A stretch of DNA of 64,000 bases, from contig CM072876.1 in the NCBI GenBank assembly GCA_036937835.1, positions 12,899,501 through 12,963,500 of the forward strand. The letters run 5' to 3'. A program made the translations under genes and the position numbers. Shown here in pieces: positions 13,101-28,100 of the stretch; within the stretch, counting starts at the first letter, position 1, and each line of letters begins with the position of its first letter. The notes under the pieces were generated by a model that did no database searches, was not told the origin of the DNA, and worked only from the letters and a program-made list of their open reading frames with translations. This DNA is from Pampus argenteus. Lineage: Eukaryota; Chordata; Actinopteri; Scombriformes; Stromateidae.

Positions 13101-16100
13101 CCACTCCGCCTTTGATTCAGCCCCCGCACCTAAACCTCTTAAGAGCAATGTGGATGAGCAGACAGCAGGGAAATACAAAGGATTCAGGAATGGAAGATGT
13201 ATAATATCCGTCCAGGTGTATGGAGGAAAGCTGATGATATTTCACAGAAAACGAGCCTCAGCATTGCTTTGTTAACATACTACATATTAATAGGTCATAA
13301 AGTGGAGAAATATTTTGCATACATGATGCCAGTGATTGACTTTGCTGTATAAACCTTCCACTTGTATGTTGTTTAAAATGAAAGAAGCATAATAGTGTCC
13401 ACGTCAGTATCTCCAAACTTGAATTATAATAGTATGGTTGATAAAACAGTCTTACCTCGAGGTCCATATAGTAGCTGTACCGGTGCTTTTGATTATTTTG
13501 CAGGTGTTGTGGTTCTTAATGATTTTATTTTCAGGCTGACAGTAGGCAACCTGAAAAAAATCCACCTCACAGCCGTTCAGCAGTTGGCTCACAGCAATGG
13601 ATTCTTCATTCTTTATGGTGGTGACATTTATTCACTCGGCTTTGCTAATTGTACATTGTTGAAAGAGATCAAATGTAACGCCCCTTTGGGTGTGTCCTGG
13701 TATGGTGGTATCTTCATGTTGAGCCTGCAGATGGCACACTTAGTAGTACTTCAGCACATGCAATCTATTATTCTAAACCACACAGAGAAATTGTCCTTGG
13801 AAGTCAAGTTTAGGTTCAAACACTTTAATTTCGCTTTGTTGCAGCTAAGCAGAAAAACACAACGCTGTCTGAAAGGTTCTATTAAACTCTGGAAACAAAA
13901 ATCCCATGACTGAAAGCATAATACATGCAAAAACACAATGGCTTGCAGGCTTTAAGAAATGTCCAATTCTCATACCTTGGATAGCTTAGGTCTTTGCACA
14001 TGTGTAAGCCTGGCTTTGCTATTGATATGTGTATGTCTATAGTTTTTGGCTATGTAATTAATAAATTCAATATTGGCTTCACATTATAGAATAGGAACGG
14101 ACCAAGATCTTAACATGTACTTTATTGAACAGCTGACAGGTGTTTTTTTTTGTACATTTCTTAGAGATGCATTCACTGTCAGGAATGTTATTCTGTTCAT
14201 TCATGAAGTCATCAAATCTAGAGGGCTGTTTCCAGTCAATAATCAATCAAATTTCACAAACCCATGATGTCACTGTGACTACTTTTACTTTTCTATACCA
14301 ACATCGGGACAACTGGAGGTTTATACTTTTGTTTTGTTTTGTTGTAATAACGAAAGTTACTTTTTGTCATAAATCACAAGTGGCATTACGCCATTTTTCA
14401 TAAAAGAAACCTTTAATATAACGTGTTGCTTACTATTTATTTCATAGTTTCCAGTTTATTATTTATTGAGGTAAGAGACAACTAGACTTCATGGTGAGTG
14501 ATTTTTCAGTTTGATTGACTAATAAAAAACATCCATTGCTCCATTGTAGGAGACGGACTACATAAGACTGAAGGTGAATAATGATGCTTGATGTCATTTC
14601 GATGCTCTCTCGCTATGACTGTGCCAGATGTCATTCATCATTGTGTCCTTTTGTGAAATGAGCCCAAAAATGAAACACCGGAGAGGAAAATGGTCTGACT
14701 TCATCACCCTGACATTCAGTCTCTCAAGGAGGCAACTGCCTAGTATGTTAGCGATTGATTTGGTCCCCCGAGTTCTCCCGTTGTCCCATCTCTTCCCTGA
14801 AGTCTGCACTGAAAGCTTGGTCTCTTAATGGGGCTCTGCTGTTCGCCTCCGCCTACACAACCCCTACTGTACCAGGCATGGCTTTGTGTTTCCTTCCTTA
14901 AAGAGGTTTACCATGAAAGCAGGGTTGATGCTCTCTCTCTCTCCATCATGGCTCCAAGGTACTTCCCTACTGTAGGAGGATGTGTGAATGGAAGTCTTCT
15001 TTCTGCTCATCTCTTCATCCAAGGTTCACTGTGCTCGTCGAAGGTGGTGGGTGGGTGTGCTAAGATGGCAAGAGAACTGAAATGGAACTCCCAGATCTTA
15101 CCGCCTACATGCCGTTCCCTCATAAAGGACCAGTTCTTTTCAGTCTGGCTATCTGCCTTCTCCATGTCAGCATGATTGTCAAGCTTTGTGTGATCTTCTG
15201 TGACTCATTCATCATTCTGGAGGAGCAGTGATGTTACTCGCTTTCTTTGCACATACAACAGAGACCAAACAGTTTTCTGTTACTTTAAATAAATGTATGC
15301 AGTGCATCTCTTAGGGCTCATGACTTCACTTACGTGCCTGAAACGCATCTCTTGAATTTTTTTTCTTTTTTAGCATCAAAGCATTTGAGGGAAATGTGAG
15401 ATCATCCAGGTATAAATGTAAGTGAAAGTTATTTCTCTGTGTTCAGGTTTCTGCTTTAACAACACTGCTCAGCAAGTATTTTCAGAATCCTGAAGGAATC
15501 CAACACTTCTAACCATGTTGATGAAATAATATCCACGCACAAGCTAAAAGAATATTTTTATAGTCTGTTGCATGATGAACAATCTGTTTCCCAAGTTGTG
15601 CCTCCAAAATTAGTGAAGTGAAACATTCACCAAAATGAAAAACTTCAGTTATATGGTATATATTAAGGTGTGTTTCTAATATTTTAGATTAATCTGCCAG
15701 TTATTTATATAATAAATTAAATCATCATTTGGTCAATAAAACATCTGGAAATGGTGAATAATGGCCATCACAGCATCCTGGAGTCCAAGGTGATGTCCTC
15801 AAATGTCTTGTCCAAACTGTCCAAAACCCTAAAATATTGACTTAATTGTAATATATGTAATATACCAAGAAAACCAGAAAATCAAGTACTTAGCTCCTGG
15901 AAACATGATGGCAAAACCTGAAGCTACAGTCACCAAACCTAGCATGTCTTGTACTTGCTATAGATTTCATCTAAAAACATTTGTATCTTTGTGTCTCCAC
16001 TTATTTCAAAATGTCCTGCCTTTCAGCAAATGATCGACTGTATTATATAGTTGTTTCTTGAGAAAGACTAAATGTGTCATCATAGATGGTTGTCCACTGA

Positions 16101-19100
16101 ACAGCTGAGGCAGACCAGTCTAATGGCAACATGCACGGGTCAGAGGCGTCTGTGACGCCTACAGTTCTGCTGTGTGTGACATAATGTGCCTGTATTGCAT
16201 TAGATAGATCTAGATCTAGTTACTTTATATTACATTTCATATAGTTGTGATTATGGTTATAATTTTGTCTCTGTGCGGCTTAAGGACAGATGATGACGAT
16301 CTGTCATCTCCTGCGTAGTGACTTGATTCATTAAGGCTGTGACGGTTGTTGACAACCTCCATATCTACTGAACACTCGCGCTTGCTGATTGAATTGTCAG
16401 AGCTTGACAATCAGTGAGTGGGGAGATGCGAGCACTGATAATTAAAATGTAATTATTTCATTTTATTGTCTCGCTCATTCAGTCAGTCAGTCAGTATGTA
16501 ATAAAGGATACTCTAAGTGCAATATTGTTGTTCCACTTTCCAGTGCCTTTGCATAGAGCTAAAACACTTTCGTTATCTGTTTTAGTTCACCATGATGGGT
16601 TAGATATGATACCTGATATCCAGTGTAGCGCACTAATGCATTTGCTTTCTCTTTTATTGACCAAGGCCATTTCCTGCTTGCCTAAATATATTTACCCCTT
16701 GCATGGACATGCAGAAGCAAAGATCATCAAGTTTTATCATTTTAGTTCATTGAGTTTAGTCAGAGTATGGTGGTTACTATTTCTGGCAGTTCTCTCAGAT
16801 ATATGTCCACAATGCCTAATACTGAAGTAGTACTTGAACTGACTGTAAGAAATGTTTTGAGTCATCTTATGTTTCATAAATTTGCACTCTTGGCTACCAT
16901 TTTTTGCATAACTCTTAACATCAGATGCTGCCCCTGTGTAGTTATGTGCAATCATATATTAATGCAGCCGTTTGGTATTACATTATAGTCGAGCGTTTTC
17001 CAGGATATATGATACGTTTTTAGATTGATTTCCTACCTTCCAAGCAGCAGCAGCAGCAGCAAGAGCAGGTTTCTCTTTGTGCCAGTGCAATATGAAACTC
17101 ATTAGTCACACAACATCACAATGAACCAGTTTTATTTTTGACTTGTTGTTGACTTGAAGATTTTGCATGTCACTTTCTTGTTTTTCAAATACCACTTTTT
17201 GAATGCTCCACCTTGTACGTGAATCTACTTATTTCTAATATTCAGCCTTTGGATGCTATCCTTGCTGTGGCTATTCATGTGCGTCGTGTTGCAGAAAATG
17301 TGCTCTGCCGCATCCCCAAGGCATCTCTTGTCTAATAGGGTGCTGTAGGTTCCTTTCCTCTGCAACAGCAGTGTTGGTGTTAGTCGAAGAGATCAAATTC
17401 ACTCACGATTAGTGATTAGTTTCAGGGCTAGATAGATGAAAACAAGGTATCAGACCTGCTTATAACTCAGTATTTCTTGGGTGTGAGCCTTCCAGTTATG
17501 TTGAAACTCGATTCTTTCATTACTTTTAGAGGGTCAGGAATTGTTGGCCGTCTCTAAAGCTACCGTTGACTTTCTAAATCAGTGTCTGTTTCTTGTGTTC
17601 CCAGCTAAAGATTTCAGCTACCCATCTTATCGTTTATCAGTTTTCCTTGACTAAAACTGTGTCCTCTCTTTATTTTTCAGCTACTGGAAGGCAGCTTCAC
17701 GTCCCAGGTCAGCCATGAAGTTGACGGCCTTATCTTCCAGCCATGCGGGGTAAGCCCTCAATCTATGTTTGACAAGCTGTCATTTTTTTTCCAAAGCTGC
17801 TGTCTTGTTGCCACAGGTTAATTGTCAGGCATAGCTTTTTCTTCCACTGAGCTGCTGCGTAAGAATCGGGCAGCTTGTCGCACCACCCGTGGTTTGTCAC
17901 TCTCCATATCAGTCTTGCCCTCTGTTATTGTAAAGGAAACCACACTCCTACATGAATTCACATAAACACAGACCTCCCTGTAAGACGCTGCACAGTTAAA
18001 CAGACACAGCAGACACATGGCAGTTTGTGTTATGACGGAAACAGCCTTTGTTGGAATACTGATTTACTTGTTATTAGTGCAGGTGAAAATCGCTTTTATC
18101 TGTGACAGTAACACTATTCCTCTTTTTCTTCACCTGTGATGGACTCAAGGGTCTTTTTTTCCACTGCATAATGTATGACATATCCTATAGCATTTATGCA
18201 GGAATAGGATATGCGTGTGTCTAGATGTGAGCACAGGCAATGTTAATGGCATTTTGAGACATATGGGGAGAGCTGCAGTTAGCTGGAGTGTCTGCTGACA
18301 AAATAAGAGAAGAGAAAAAATCTGTTTGTTTTTTTGTTTTTTCTTTTAAATCAGTATGTTCAATATATTGTGTCTGTAATGCATTGAAATATAATAGATA
18401 ACACATAGCATTGGTATCAAGTATAAATATAAACGGATTAGCAGCATCCAATTACTATCTTAATGTGAAAGTTAATGTGTATATTATTATAATGTATAAT
18501 GTGTATACATTATTATTATTATGTTTTTGGGTGGACTGAATCCACAACATTAGCATGATGAATAACTGGACAGCACTCGCTTACATGGATAATGGGTGTT
18601 AATATTTAATTGCTGGACACCTGCTTCTCTTTTTGTTTACACCATGGAAGCCTTTAATCAAAGCTAAATAATCATCAGGGGACGCAGCAGCTGCCTCACA
18701 GCTCAGGCATATTTACCCCTCTGACCGCTGCCCAGTCACAGATGTGAAATCATGTATTATGACATCTGCTTTGACTTTACTGAGTCACCGCTGTCTGGAA
18801 TTCATTGATTTACAGCAAAAAAAAAAAAAAAAAAAAAAACCTAGATAAGACATTTAATATGCCCTATCAACAAAAATTTAAGCGATATGACCATTTCAAT
18901 ACTGTGAGATAAAAATGTATAGGGCTTTAATAGCGATTACACAGGACACCATCCGAACACAAGCTGACTAGCTGCTTACCTATATTGTTGACATGGGTAG
19001 GTGAGGCACATTTGAATTAAATGTGTTAGATTAAATGTGTATTCTGTATTTAATAAATATAAATGGAAAATTCCAGCACTGTGTAAAATTAGCAATTCGG

Positions 19101-22100
19101 GTAATTCTTAGTGACATATTTTTGGAAGAGCTGGCAATGAAATATTTTAGAGGCAGGTAGAGGCATACACAGCTGCACTTTCTCTCTCTGACTCTCCAAG
19201 CCAGACGTCTCTCCGAGGCCGGTTAATTGATGCATCACTGTCTTGATCATTATCACAACTGAAGTATCTTTCTTTTTTTTTTTTTTTGAAGCTGTTTATA
19301 ATTCCTGACTTATTGTTTTATTTTGTCTACGGTTCTTCCTTTCCCCCTTCTTTACACCTAAGATTAATTTTAGCTTTTGCTGGCAAAAAGGGGTTGCATT
19401 CCACTTTCAGGGAAGGATACCAATCAGATTTCATGTTTTTGTTTTGTTTTTTATTTGTAATGCATAAAACTGTTAGTATAGAAATAGGCTATGATCATTA
19501 CAGTCATTTTTAGCTGAACGTTATGCAAAAGAGGCTTAGAGATGAAAGAGAATATTTTTAGAAAACCATATTTAATTTCCAAATTATACATAATCCCAAC
19601 CGGAGAATGGTTTTGGATTTAGAAGCCAAATGAGATTAATTTAGGTTCATATTGTTCTCTATAGCCTCGGTGAATTTGATGGATCAAAATGTCTCGTATA
19701 ACTGCACCAGAGAAAGGTGTTGAAAGCACTTTGGCCGTCTGGATGTTAGAATGCATGTGCTTGGAGGACTGAGCATTCATCGATTGTTCGCATCCTAGAC
19801 ATGCATTAGGAATGCACTGTCATCCAGGGTTGATGATTAGTTTTGGCATGTGCTTTTACAGTTTTTAAATGATTTGCTGTTCAGCAGGAATCCAATCAGC
19901 CGGGGACGTGTGAAAATCTCCTGTCAATAATAAGAAAAATGACGGCAGCGACAGGTTTTTATTATTCAAGTCCATTTTGTTGGCATCTGCTTGTCTTTCA
20001 TATAATTCTAGTCTTTGAATCGGATGGAAGTTCCTTCACAGCATCGCATTGGCTGAGTAAAATATAATTATAATTTCAGAAACGACCACCATAGCGAGAC
20101 ATTGTTTCATGTATTCTATTTAAACTGACAGCTGTGTTCAGTCTGATTTGTCAATTTGTGATCAAATTTATTATATATGATTTTCAGGAGCTTCATAAGT
20201 CAACAAAAGTAATCCATCACAGGACAAAAGGAAATCTCTCCATTCTCCTGAAGGTCAGCAGCTGGTGCTGTCTGCACAGCTGACAAACAAATGGGCCAAG
20301 TAAAATGTGACTAAATCATGGTGCAAAATAGTTGATCAGATGTGAAATTACAAAAGAAGTCTACATTAAACAATTAATCTTCCATAGACTGAGAGAAAGT
20401 CTGAAGCACTTACATACAGTAAAACTAATGATGGAAATAAAAAAATATGGATTTTTTTTAATGAACTTACAGACTTAGACTGGTACAGACTAGAACAACT
20501 ACTGCAAGCAGCAGTGTGACAGTGGCCTGGGTATCATCACAACACAGCCGCTCATCCACTTAAATACAGCAGCACAGACAAGTTTAAATGTTCATGACAA
20601 CCCTAAACAACTACATGCCTGATGATGGCAGGGTGAGAATGATTCGCTTTTTCTAGTCTACTTTGAGAGTCTGCTCCGATCATTTCTTTGTGCGGATGTC
20701 TGTCACTGCGTCACAGGAAAAAGGAAATCTTTCTTAAGCTGTATTCACATTGACGCGCGTATCTGCCAATGTCTGTGCTGTACAGAGTTGTGCTGTACAC
20801 TGGCTGAAGGCTACTGGTTGTGATGTGATTAAAGATGGAGAGAAAGTGTTTAAATCATGATCGAAACCATCCTAAAGACATTTGCTCGGCGAAATGTCAG
20901 CTTTAACTTAACTCTTTCATATAAACTAGTTCCCCCCCCTTCCCAGTCTAAAACAAACGCCTAACCTAATGTTAAAGGAAATAGTGTGACGTAATTAAGT
21001 TTAACACATATTTACAGTTAATAATTCAATGACCAGTAATAAACTGTGTTCTGGTCACCCTGCACATGAAGGCATTGTGTGGTTTACTGAATGAATTTGG
21101 TTGTTTTTAAAAATGCATTTCCTTTTTCGACCTTTAGCTCGTGTCATTGGATTATTGATTGACACAGTGGCTCTTGTTTGAAATCTCCCCGATACACCAA
21201 CCTATTCAAATAAGCCATTATTTGTGAATAATACTGAGCAGTGGGGGCTAACATGTTGAGTTTTGGAGGAGCTCTCAATGCCAACCCCCGGAGTGAAGAC
21301 CGGATGTTCTCCATGTGGAAACACGTTTTCCATTGTGTTTCTTTCTTACACAGTAGAAATATTGCTTTTAATTTACATAGATTAATTTAGTATTAAAAGA
21401 ACTGAGACTCTGGGATTGATGTTTTAATGGTCTTTTTATTTTATTGTGAAGGGGTTGCCAACTAGGAACTGACCACTTCACATAAATCAGGTTCATGTTA
21501 GCAATGGATATATTATGACATTATAGTCCGTAAGTGACTGTTCTTCATTAAATACATTCATTTTTATGTTCTGTCCATTTCCATTCATTTCCTACAGTGA
21601 AGCGAGTGCTAATAGTCATGTATTTCCTGCATGTATTTTTTTTTTTACAATGAATCAATTTTTAAATGAGGGCAGTGACCTTTACTGCAAAATCTTAAGT
21701 GTTGACAATGCTTAAGTGTGACAGACTAATGTTAGCAAAACCTGAGTCAATATAATCTTACTAAAATTCCACTTTTCCAATTTTATTTATGTTTTTGCAT
21801 GGACGAAATTGGTTTTCCTATGCCAAATATAGAAATCAGAATTGATTCTAATTTATGGCTGCAGTAGGATAACCCTGAAATCTTTCATGACCAACACTAC
21901 TAGCAATCATTAGTTATTTTTACAGAGACATAACATGCAGGAATATTCCAAAGTCATTGATTTGTGTTGATCTCCACACCAATCAGTGCAATGTTAATCT
22001 TTTCTTGTGTGAATGGGATTAGTGCTCTCTGGGATTATCTCAGTAGCGTCGCGCTTCTGTGAATATCCATTAATATTAGCACAAAGGTTGCCACTGCAGC

Positions 22101-25100
22101 AGCCCCGCAGTCACTGGGTACGTTATCTCGCCCAACACAAGGTGTCCTTCTAATATGTTTTCTTTGTTTAGAGGGCATTGAAAAGAAATTTGAAATTTAT
22201 AATTGAGCCATTGGTACAGATGGCTGAATTTACTAATGTGCGAGCACTCCAGATGGTGATCTCTCTACGGACACATTTTTTCTTTCTACAGTTTTAAAAA
22301 TATATATATACCTCAGCTCATTTCAGTTTCACTCAAAACTCCAAAATCATGGTTGTAGAATCGTACCGTTCTGGGACGGATATGTGAGTTTAGGATTCAT
22401 TTGTTGTTCTTTAGATTCATGTGTCATATGCCACACACCTCAAGATTTACTCCTTAACTTTACCTTCTATTCCTCTACCCTGTATATTCGTCAACAAATA
22501 TTTTTTTTGCCACAGCACCATTTTTCACATTCACAATCACACACTGTGTCAATGTGACTCTCAAAGAAACGGGTGAGTGTGTCTGAGCTGTAACAGAGGG
22601 AGCTTTTCTCCGGGGAACAGATTTATTGGACTTGTCCAGCCTTTTGTCTGTAATCCTCTGCACACTTAAACAGTAAGTCTGCCTTGAAGCAAAAAGCTGT
22701 TATTGAAATGAGAAAACATTGTAATCAAATGACAATCCTCCTGCAAGCTTGTTTTACTTCAGTAGAATTGCTCTATCCGCATTTATTAAGCTTTTGTTGG
22801 AAGGCTTCTAATGTGATTTGTCATATTCGCTACATCTGTGATTATGATCGATCAGCCTTTTGATATTGACTTAAATGAATAAAAATCAGTTCAAAGCCAA
22901 AAATGTAATAGTCATGATATATTTCTTATTAATTTCCTAAAGAAGTCAAAGTATTTCAGATAGTTGTGTGTATTTATATATACTCACTACTACAATTTAT
23001 ATATTATGTAAAGGCAATCTAGTCTTAGAAAATTGTATTCATGGAAACTTCAGCTACATTACTGCATATTTTGAAAATCAGGAGCAAACATCACATGGAA
23101 CACTTCCTCATAGATGCAGTCATCGATCTTATTCTTAATTATAGATTTAAATGACACTAAGTATATATGTATTATGTCTATACAACCTGCTTTTCTTTGA
23201 AAAATATTGCTGTTGAGTTTAGCACGTCAACTTAGGGCTGCAACTGACATTTTTTTCACTATATATAGTTTGTTCTATAAAACATCAGGAACAATCACTA
23301 TATCGAGCACAAAGTCATCCGGTGTCTTGACTGATCACAAACTTTACAAAACCCAAAAATATACTAGACCACGTGCGATCCCACATGTGCAAACTCAAAT
23401 GTTTAAGAAGGTAAATCCATCAAAAGCATTTTGTAAACGATTAATCCATTATCAAAATAGTTGCTGATCAGTTTTCTAATCCATCTACCAACTAGTCATT
23501 ACAGTTGTTTTGTTTTCATTGGGCAATAAACATATTCTCTTTGAAGTAGCAAAAAAAAAAAAAAAACAGGATTGCTGAATTGACAGTAATCCTTTAAAAG
23601 TATGTGTCAAACATATCATGAAGAAACTGTACCAGTGGTTCCACATTTCTCTGTAGTCGTCATCCTCCCTGTTTTCTGAGGTAAAGTGCAAGTGATGGAG
23701 CCCTGTTTCTAACTATGGAAATATGGATTGTACTAGATCAAATACAACCAAGCTATTTCGGGCCTTTAAAAGGGTAACAAATCTTTGATATGCAGCCGTT
23801 CAATAGCTTGTCACATTCCCTGTTTGCTCTTCTCTCCCTTGATTATTGTATGTAGCCTTCTTTCCCCACAAGATATTTATCTCTGTGTATTGACATTGGG
23901 GAAGGGATATGGTTTGGTCCTACCATTCACAACAAACTTGCAGCTTTCAACAGATGCCAGTCAGTTGAAAGCTCACAATAGCATTACTAAAGCTGTCAAG
24001 CACTGTAAAAGATGATGCATGATTGTTTTCGAGATAAACCACAGCATGTCTTTTCATTCATGAGCTCTGTTTTGGGGTTTTTTTCTTGATGAGTTGATAT
24101 ATGACATTACTGCTTGGGTATATTTGCTATATTGTGGTTTTCTTGCTATTTTTGAAAATGCTGGTCAGAGTTATAAAGTTTTAAGGTTTCAGTTTTGTGG
24201 ACTACTTTTAGTTTTTTTTTTTACCTTGGTCACCAAAAAGATTCTGTTAAAGTAGAAAAAGGGAAACTGCACAGTCAGCTGAGCAGTGTTGGCACATGCA
24301 GCGCTGGGTCGGCCTGTTGGTGTTTTTGAAAGCTGGAAAAGTAAAAGAGAGGGACATAAAGAGAGTGAACGATTAGGTGCATTTGACATAGAGAAAAGGT
24401 TTGTTTGTGTTTATAATAGAGAACGTAAAGGCTGTTCTTGAAGTGAACAAAACCAAGGGGAGGATCATACATCATGAACGCTATTGTAGAGCACGGGTCA
24501 AAGTAAAATGGTTATAATCCACTATCAAAATAGTTGCCAATTAATGTTCTGATTAACTGTTGATCAATTGATCAATTAATTGTTGCAGCTCTAATTACAT
24601 GATTGTGCGAGATCTGGTCTCGAGCGGTTTCTGCATTTTGTGTGTATAGTAGAGGCACAGTCGACGTGTACATGAGAAATTAAGTCCGTTTGACAATTTT
24701 TTGCTGGACATGGCAACCCTGTGTGTATAAAGTATACACTTCAAGTAATTATTTGATATGCCATAATTACAGTAATCTGTAAAGTAAGTAAACATACAGC
24801 CCTTTGCCTTCATGTTGCATCTCCCTCCCTCTGTTGCAAGCCTCTGGATTTCTAACTTGAAACAGCAGGCAATTTATATGCAATAAAGCATCAATATATG
24901 AAAATGAATTTGATAGATACGAGATGCGATGTGTCCTGAATGCAAGGTCAGGTTTGAAGGTCTGTTTTTCCACTTCAGTAATAAAGCTCTTGTTTGTATG
25001 TGAAGTCACTTATTGACAAGACTAACAATAGTAATGAAAGTGTGAGCGCAGCTGCCTGCACCTTTTTTGTTTAGGAATGAATTTGAAGGTCGCCTACTTA

Positions 25101-28100
25101 TTTAGAGTCTGATTGGCTTTTCATTGGGTTGTTGCTATGGCTCTGCTGGCTTGGACTCATTCAAAGCAAAATATCATTTTGGTTAAAAAAAAATGTAGCA
25201 TACATATTTTGGCATGCAGAGTGAGTAGCAAGCTTCAATAATGGAAAAAACCGCAGGGAAGGAGATGTTCAGGGGCTGACTATTGATATACTATTGAGCT
25301 ACGTGTGTATTGTCATCAGTTTACCACAGAGAAGACACATAAACCACAAACCTCTTCTGCCTTATATATTTTAGCTCCTCGGAGGTTGACGCCGTTTTTC
25401 TTTCCACTTTATTTCAGCTTATTTCTGAAGTAGCATTTAACAACTTTATCACTAGACATGCATATATTTCATTTTGATTAGCGCTACCTATGTGGAATAA
25501 GACATTTCACAAAACGTGATTTTGATGCCTGTGCAGCACAGCAATAACTAACGACATTTGAAGAAATTTTCCTTTCCACACCCACGTTTTTTGTACCCAG
25601 TAGAGGTTAATTTAGAAGAGAGACGTGCCTTCTTGTCCTGCTCTCTAGCTAACTGCAGTGAATAGCCTTTGTGGAGTGCTCTGGTTTGAATGGCACATGA
25701 AGGCCACCTCTCACACTGAGATTCACTTCACACCGAAAACATTGAAGTCAGTCTATCTGTGACTCATGTGTGTTTATTAAGTTATGATTTCTTAACTTTG
25801 CCATTATAATGCCCACACAGTGCATTAAAGGGAGTTATGGACAGTGACGAAGCATGCGGTTATTGCTGTTGTCAGTCTCACTTTTTTTTTCTCAAATTCA
25901 TGTCAATGTTACACCTCAGTTCCCACAAAAGCCATTTACTTTTAGTGGCTTCTCACCATCCAGATCATATGGGTTTTATTTGCAATAAATGCTAAATCGT
26001 GTATGGGCAAGCACCGGTGTAGCGGTCTGCCTATGATGATTTAAATTTTATTTTTTTTAAAGTCCTGCCATAAGGGCATTCGTGGGTAGAGCCAGGAACT
26101 CCTTGTTTGTTCATGTGCTATGCCAGCGCCGTTTCTCCCGAGGAATCCTGTCTGTTTTCCGCACACATATTCCTCAGAGTAGACTCCTGTTACCGAGCAA
26201 CCTGAGAGTGACAGAATCTGGTCATCATCTGTTCCCGCCTCCATCCATCATGGCTTTACATTTCTCATGTTCTAGCACACTTGTTTCATGTCCTCCTAAA
26301 TGTCAGGCACGCATAAATAATTGACGTGATGCAGGAAAGCAAGTTGTTGTTGTGTGTGTCACATGTTGCAGCACAGTGAAACACAGTAGCCATGTGAAGA
26401 AAAAAAAAAATTATGTTGAATGATTGTGCATAATTTGTCAGCCTATAATTGTATTTACATATCTATTATTCTACTCTTTAACTCTTGCCAGTAATATTCT
26501 ACTTATAATGATTTTGTTTTAAATGTGAAACACACAAATTCTTTAATCAGCTTTCTTTTTATGACAGAAACTCATTTGCATTTTACGACAACATTGGAGC
26601 CAAAGAGACTCATTTTTAACCTAAGATCATTTCAGTTCCACGTCTTGCTGCTTCAGATAGTTAAATACCAACAGTGTATCTTATTGAAGCATAATTTGTA
26701 TGAAGGTTTTCACCTCATTAACTGTGACTGCTTCTGCTCAGCTCACAAATTGCTCAGCCATTAGGTCTGCAGTTTTATTGGTCGACAAAAAAGACATAAT
26801 GACACATGGAACCGCAGTGCGATCCGTGTTTCATGAAACCCGTTTAAATCTGTATTTATCCCAACGAAAATCTTGCATATTGTGATTTTGTCCCTGCAGA
26901 GATACAAGGCCGGGAGGTGTGATGAAATCCTCAAGTGGAAGCCTCCCAATCTCAACTCTGTGGATTTTCGTCTCAAGATCACCAAAGTTGGAGGAGAAGG
27001 GTAAGTCAGTGTTACCAGGGAAACGCTCTGCCTGATGACTCTAATAGCACCTATCATTTTGTGAGTAGTTGGTGTGTTGCAATGTGTGTCTGTATCAGAA
27101 GAACGCTTTAAATCAAATTCCTTTAAAATATTTATTTTCATCCCATCTTTTTCTTGCGTTTTCTTTTTTTTCCTTTTTGCCTTGAGGCATTTCCTTGCCA
27201 TTTCCTTTTTAGAGCAGCATTGACACATTGTGTAAATGTTCATTTCGTTTCATTGTCATTGCCTACATGCACTGTCTCCAATCCCCATATATGTGCCTAT
27301 ATATATATACACTGCTTCTCTTCCATTTTTTTGCTCTCAATTTATGTTTTTATCCTGCAGCATATATTAACTTCCCTTCTGATATGCAATGGTGAAAAGG
27401 TTGTAAAATTGGTGTTTGTCTAAAGGGCTGATGCAGTTTTTTTTTTTAAGCTGACGAAAAGAAAACCAATTTGCATCCACACAAGAATCCAACCTACCTT
27501 TGGCCATGCCGGCAACATAACTCAAGGGCTATGGCTATGTCAGTCTGCCCACCACATTGGTCCAGACTGAAATAACTAACTTTGCGATGGTGTGGTCCCT
27601 TGACTTTTATTTTTAATCTAGTGTTACTAGCAGGTTAAAGTTTTCACTTATCCACTGAAATATCCTAACATCTACAAGATGGATTGGCATCAAAATCCTC
27701 AGGATACATCATCTGTGCCAATTTTGATGCCAATCCATCATATCCATCGTGATCTTTTAGCATCATCATGAGACTCACACTTGACAACTATTGGAGGGAT
27801 TGCCATGAAATTTGATTCCCAGCACTTTTCATCCAGTGCCGCCATCAGGTCAATTTTTAATTTTTTTCCCTAAAATTTTTGTTTATGACTAAAATATCTA
27901 GGAAACTAATGACATTCCTTGCCTCAACTGTGCTTTGTGTGTTGTGGTAATTAGCAGATGTTAGCGCGCTAACAAGATAAACTAAAAGGGGCGATGATGG
28001 AAAATGTTGTAGCATGTAGTGCAAAGCACCGCTGTGCCTTATGCTGCATTCAGACCAAAAAACAAATTAAACCTGCATTAAAACAGTGCAAGGGGCTGCA

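Larger units (their letters stand above)
4131..17680 (+). other. rngtt: rngtt intron A-B (13.55 kb)
   Basis: This is the longest complete intron in the window. It contains A18 at 4305-4322, a SINE-like repeat near 7585-7838, a hairpin at 10153-10180, a 27-bp palindrome at 11230-11256, a fish interspersed repeat near 12128-12280, T26 at 12463-12488, a diverged repeat near 15680-15890 and a (CAG)n tract near 17045. Frames of 157 codons (9363-9836) and 172 codons (13395-13913) show no family features. Nothing else is recognised. Confidence 0.9.
17750..26899 (+). other. rngtt: rngtt intron B-C (9.15 kb)
   Basis: This AT-rich intron holds A23 at 18817-18839, two partial copies of the GGCTGCAAC-type dispersed repeat (about 23231-23475 and 24505-24593), and short T or A runs. 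No coding or RNA gene was recognised. Parts of 19700-19990 look less repetitive and mixed in composition and could be conserved non-coding sequence, but this cannot be judged from one genome. Confidence 0.9.

Noticed and set aside
13395..13913. 172-codon plus-strand frame in rngtt intron A-B
   Set aside because: Low-complexity composition, no recognisable domain, and inside an intron on the same strand as the host gene.
26761..27243. 160-codon minus-strand frame overlapping rngtt exon C
   Set aside because: It is the antisense shadow of the real exon plus AT-rich intron; no family features.
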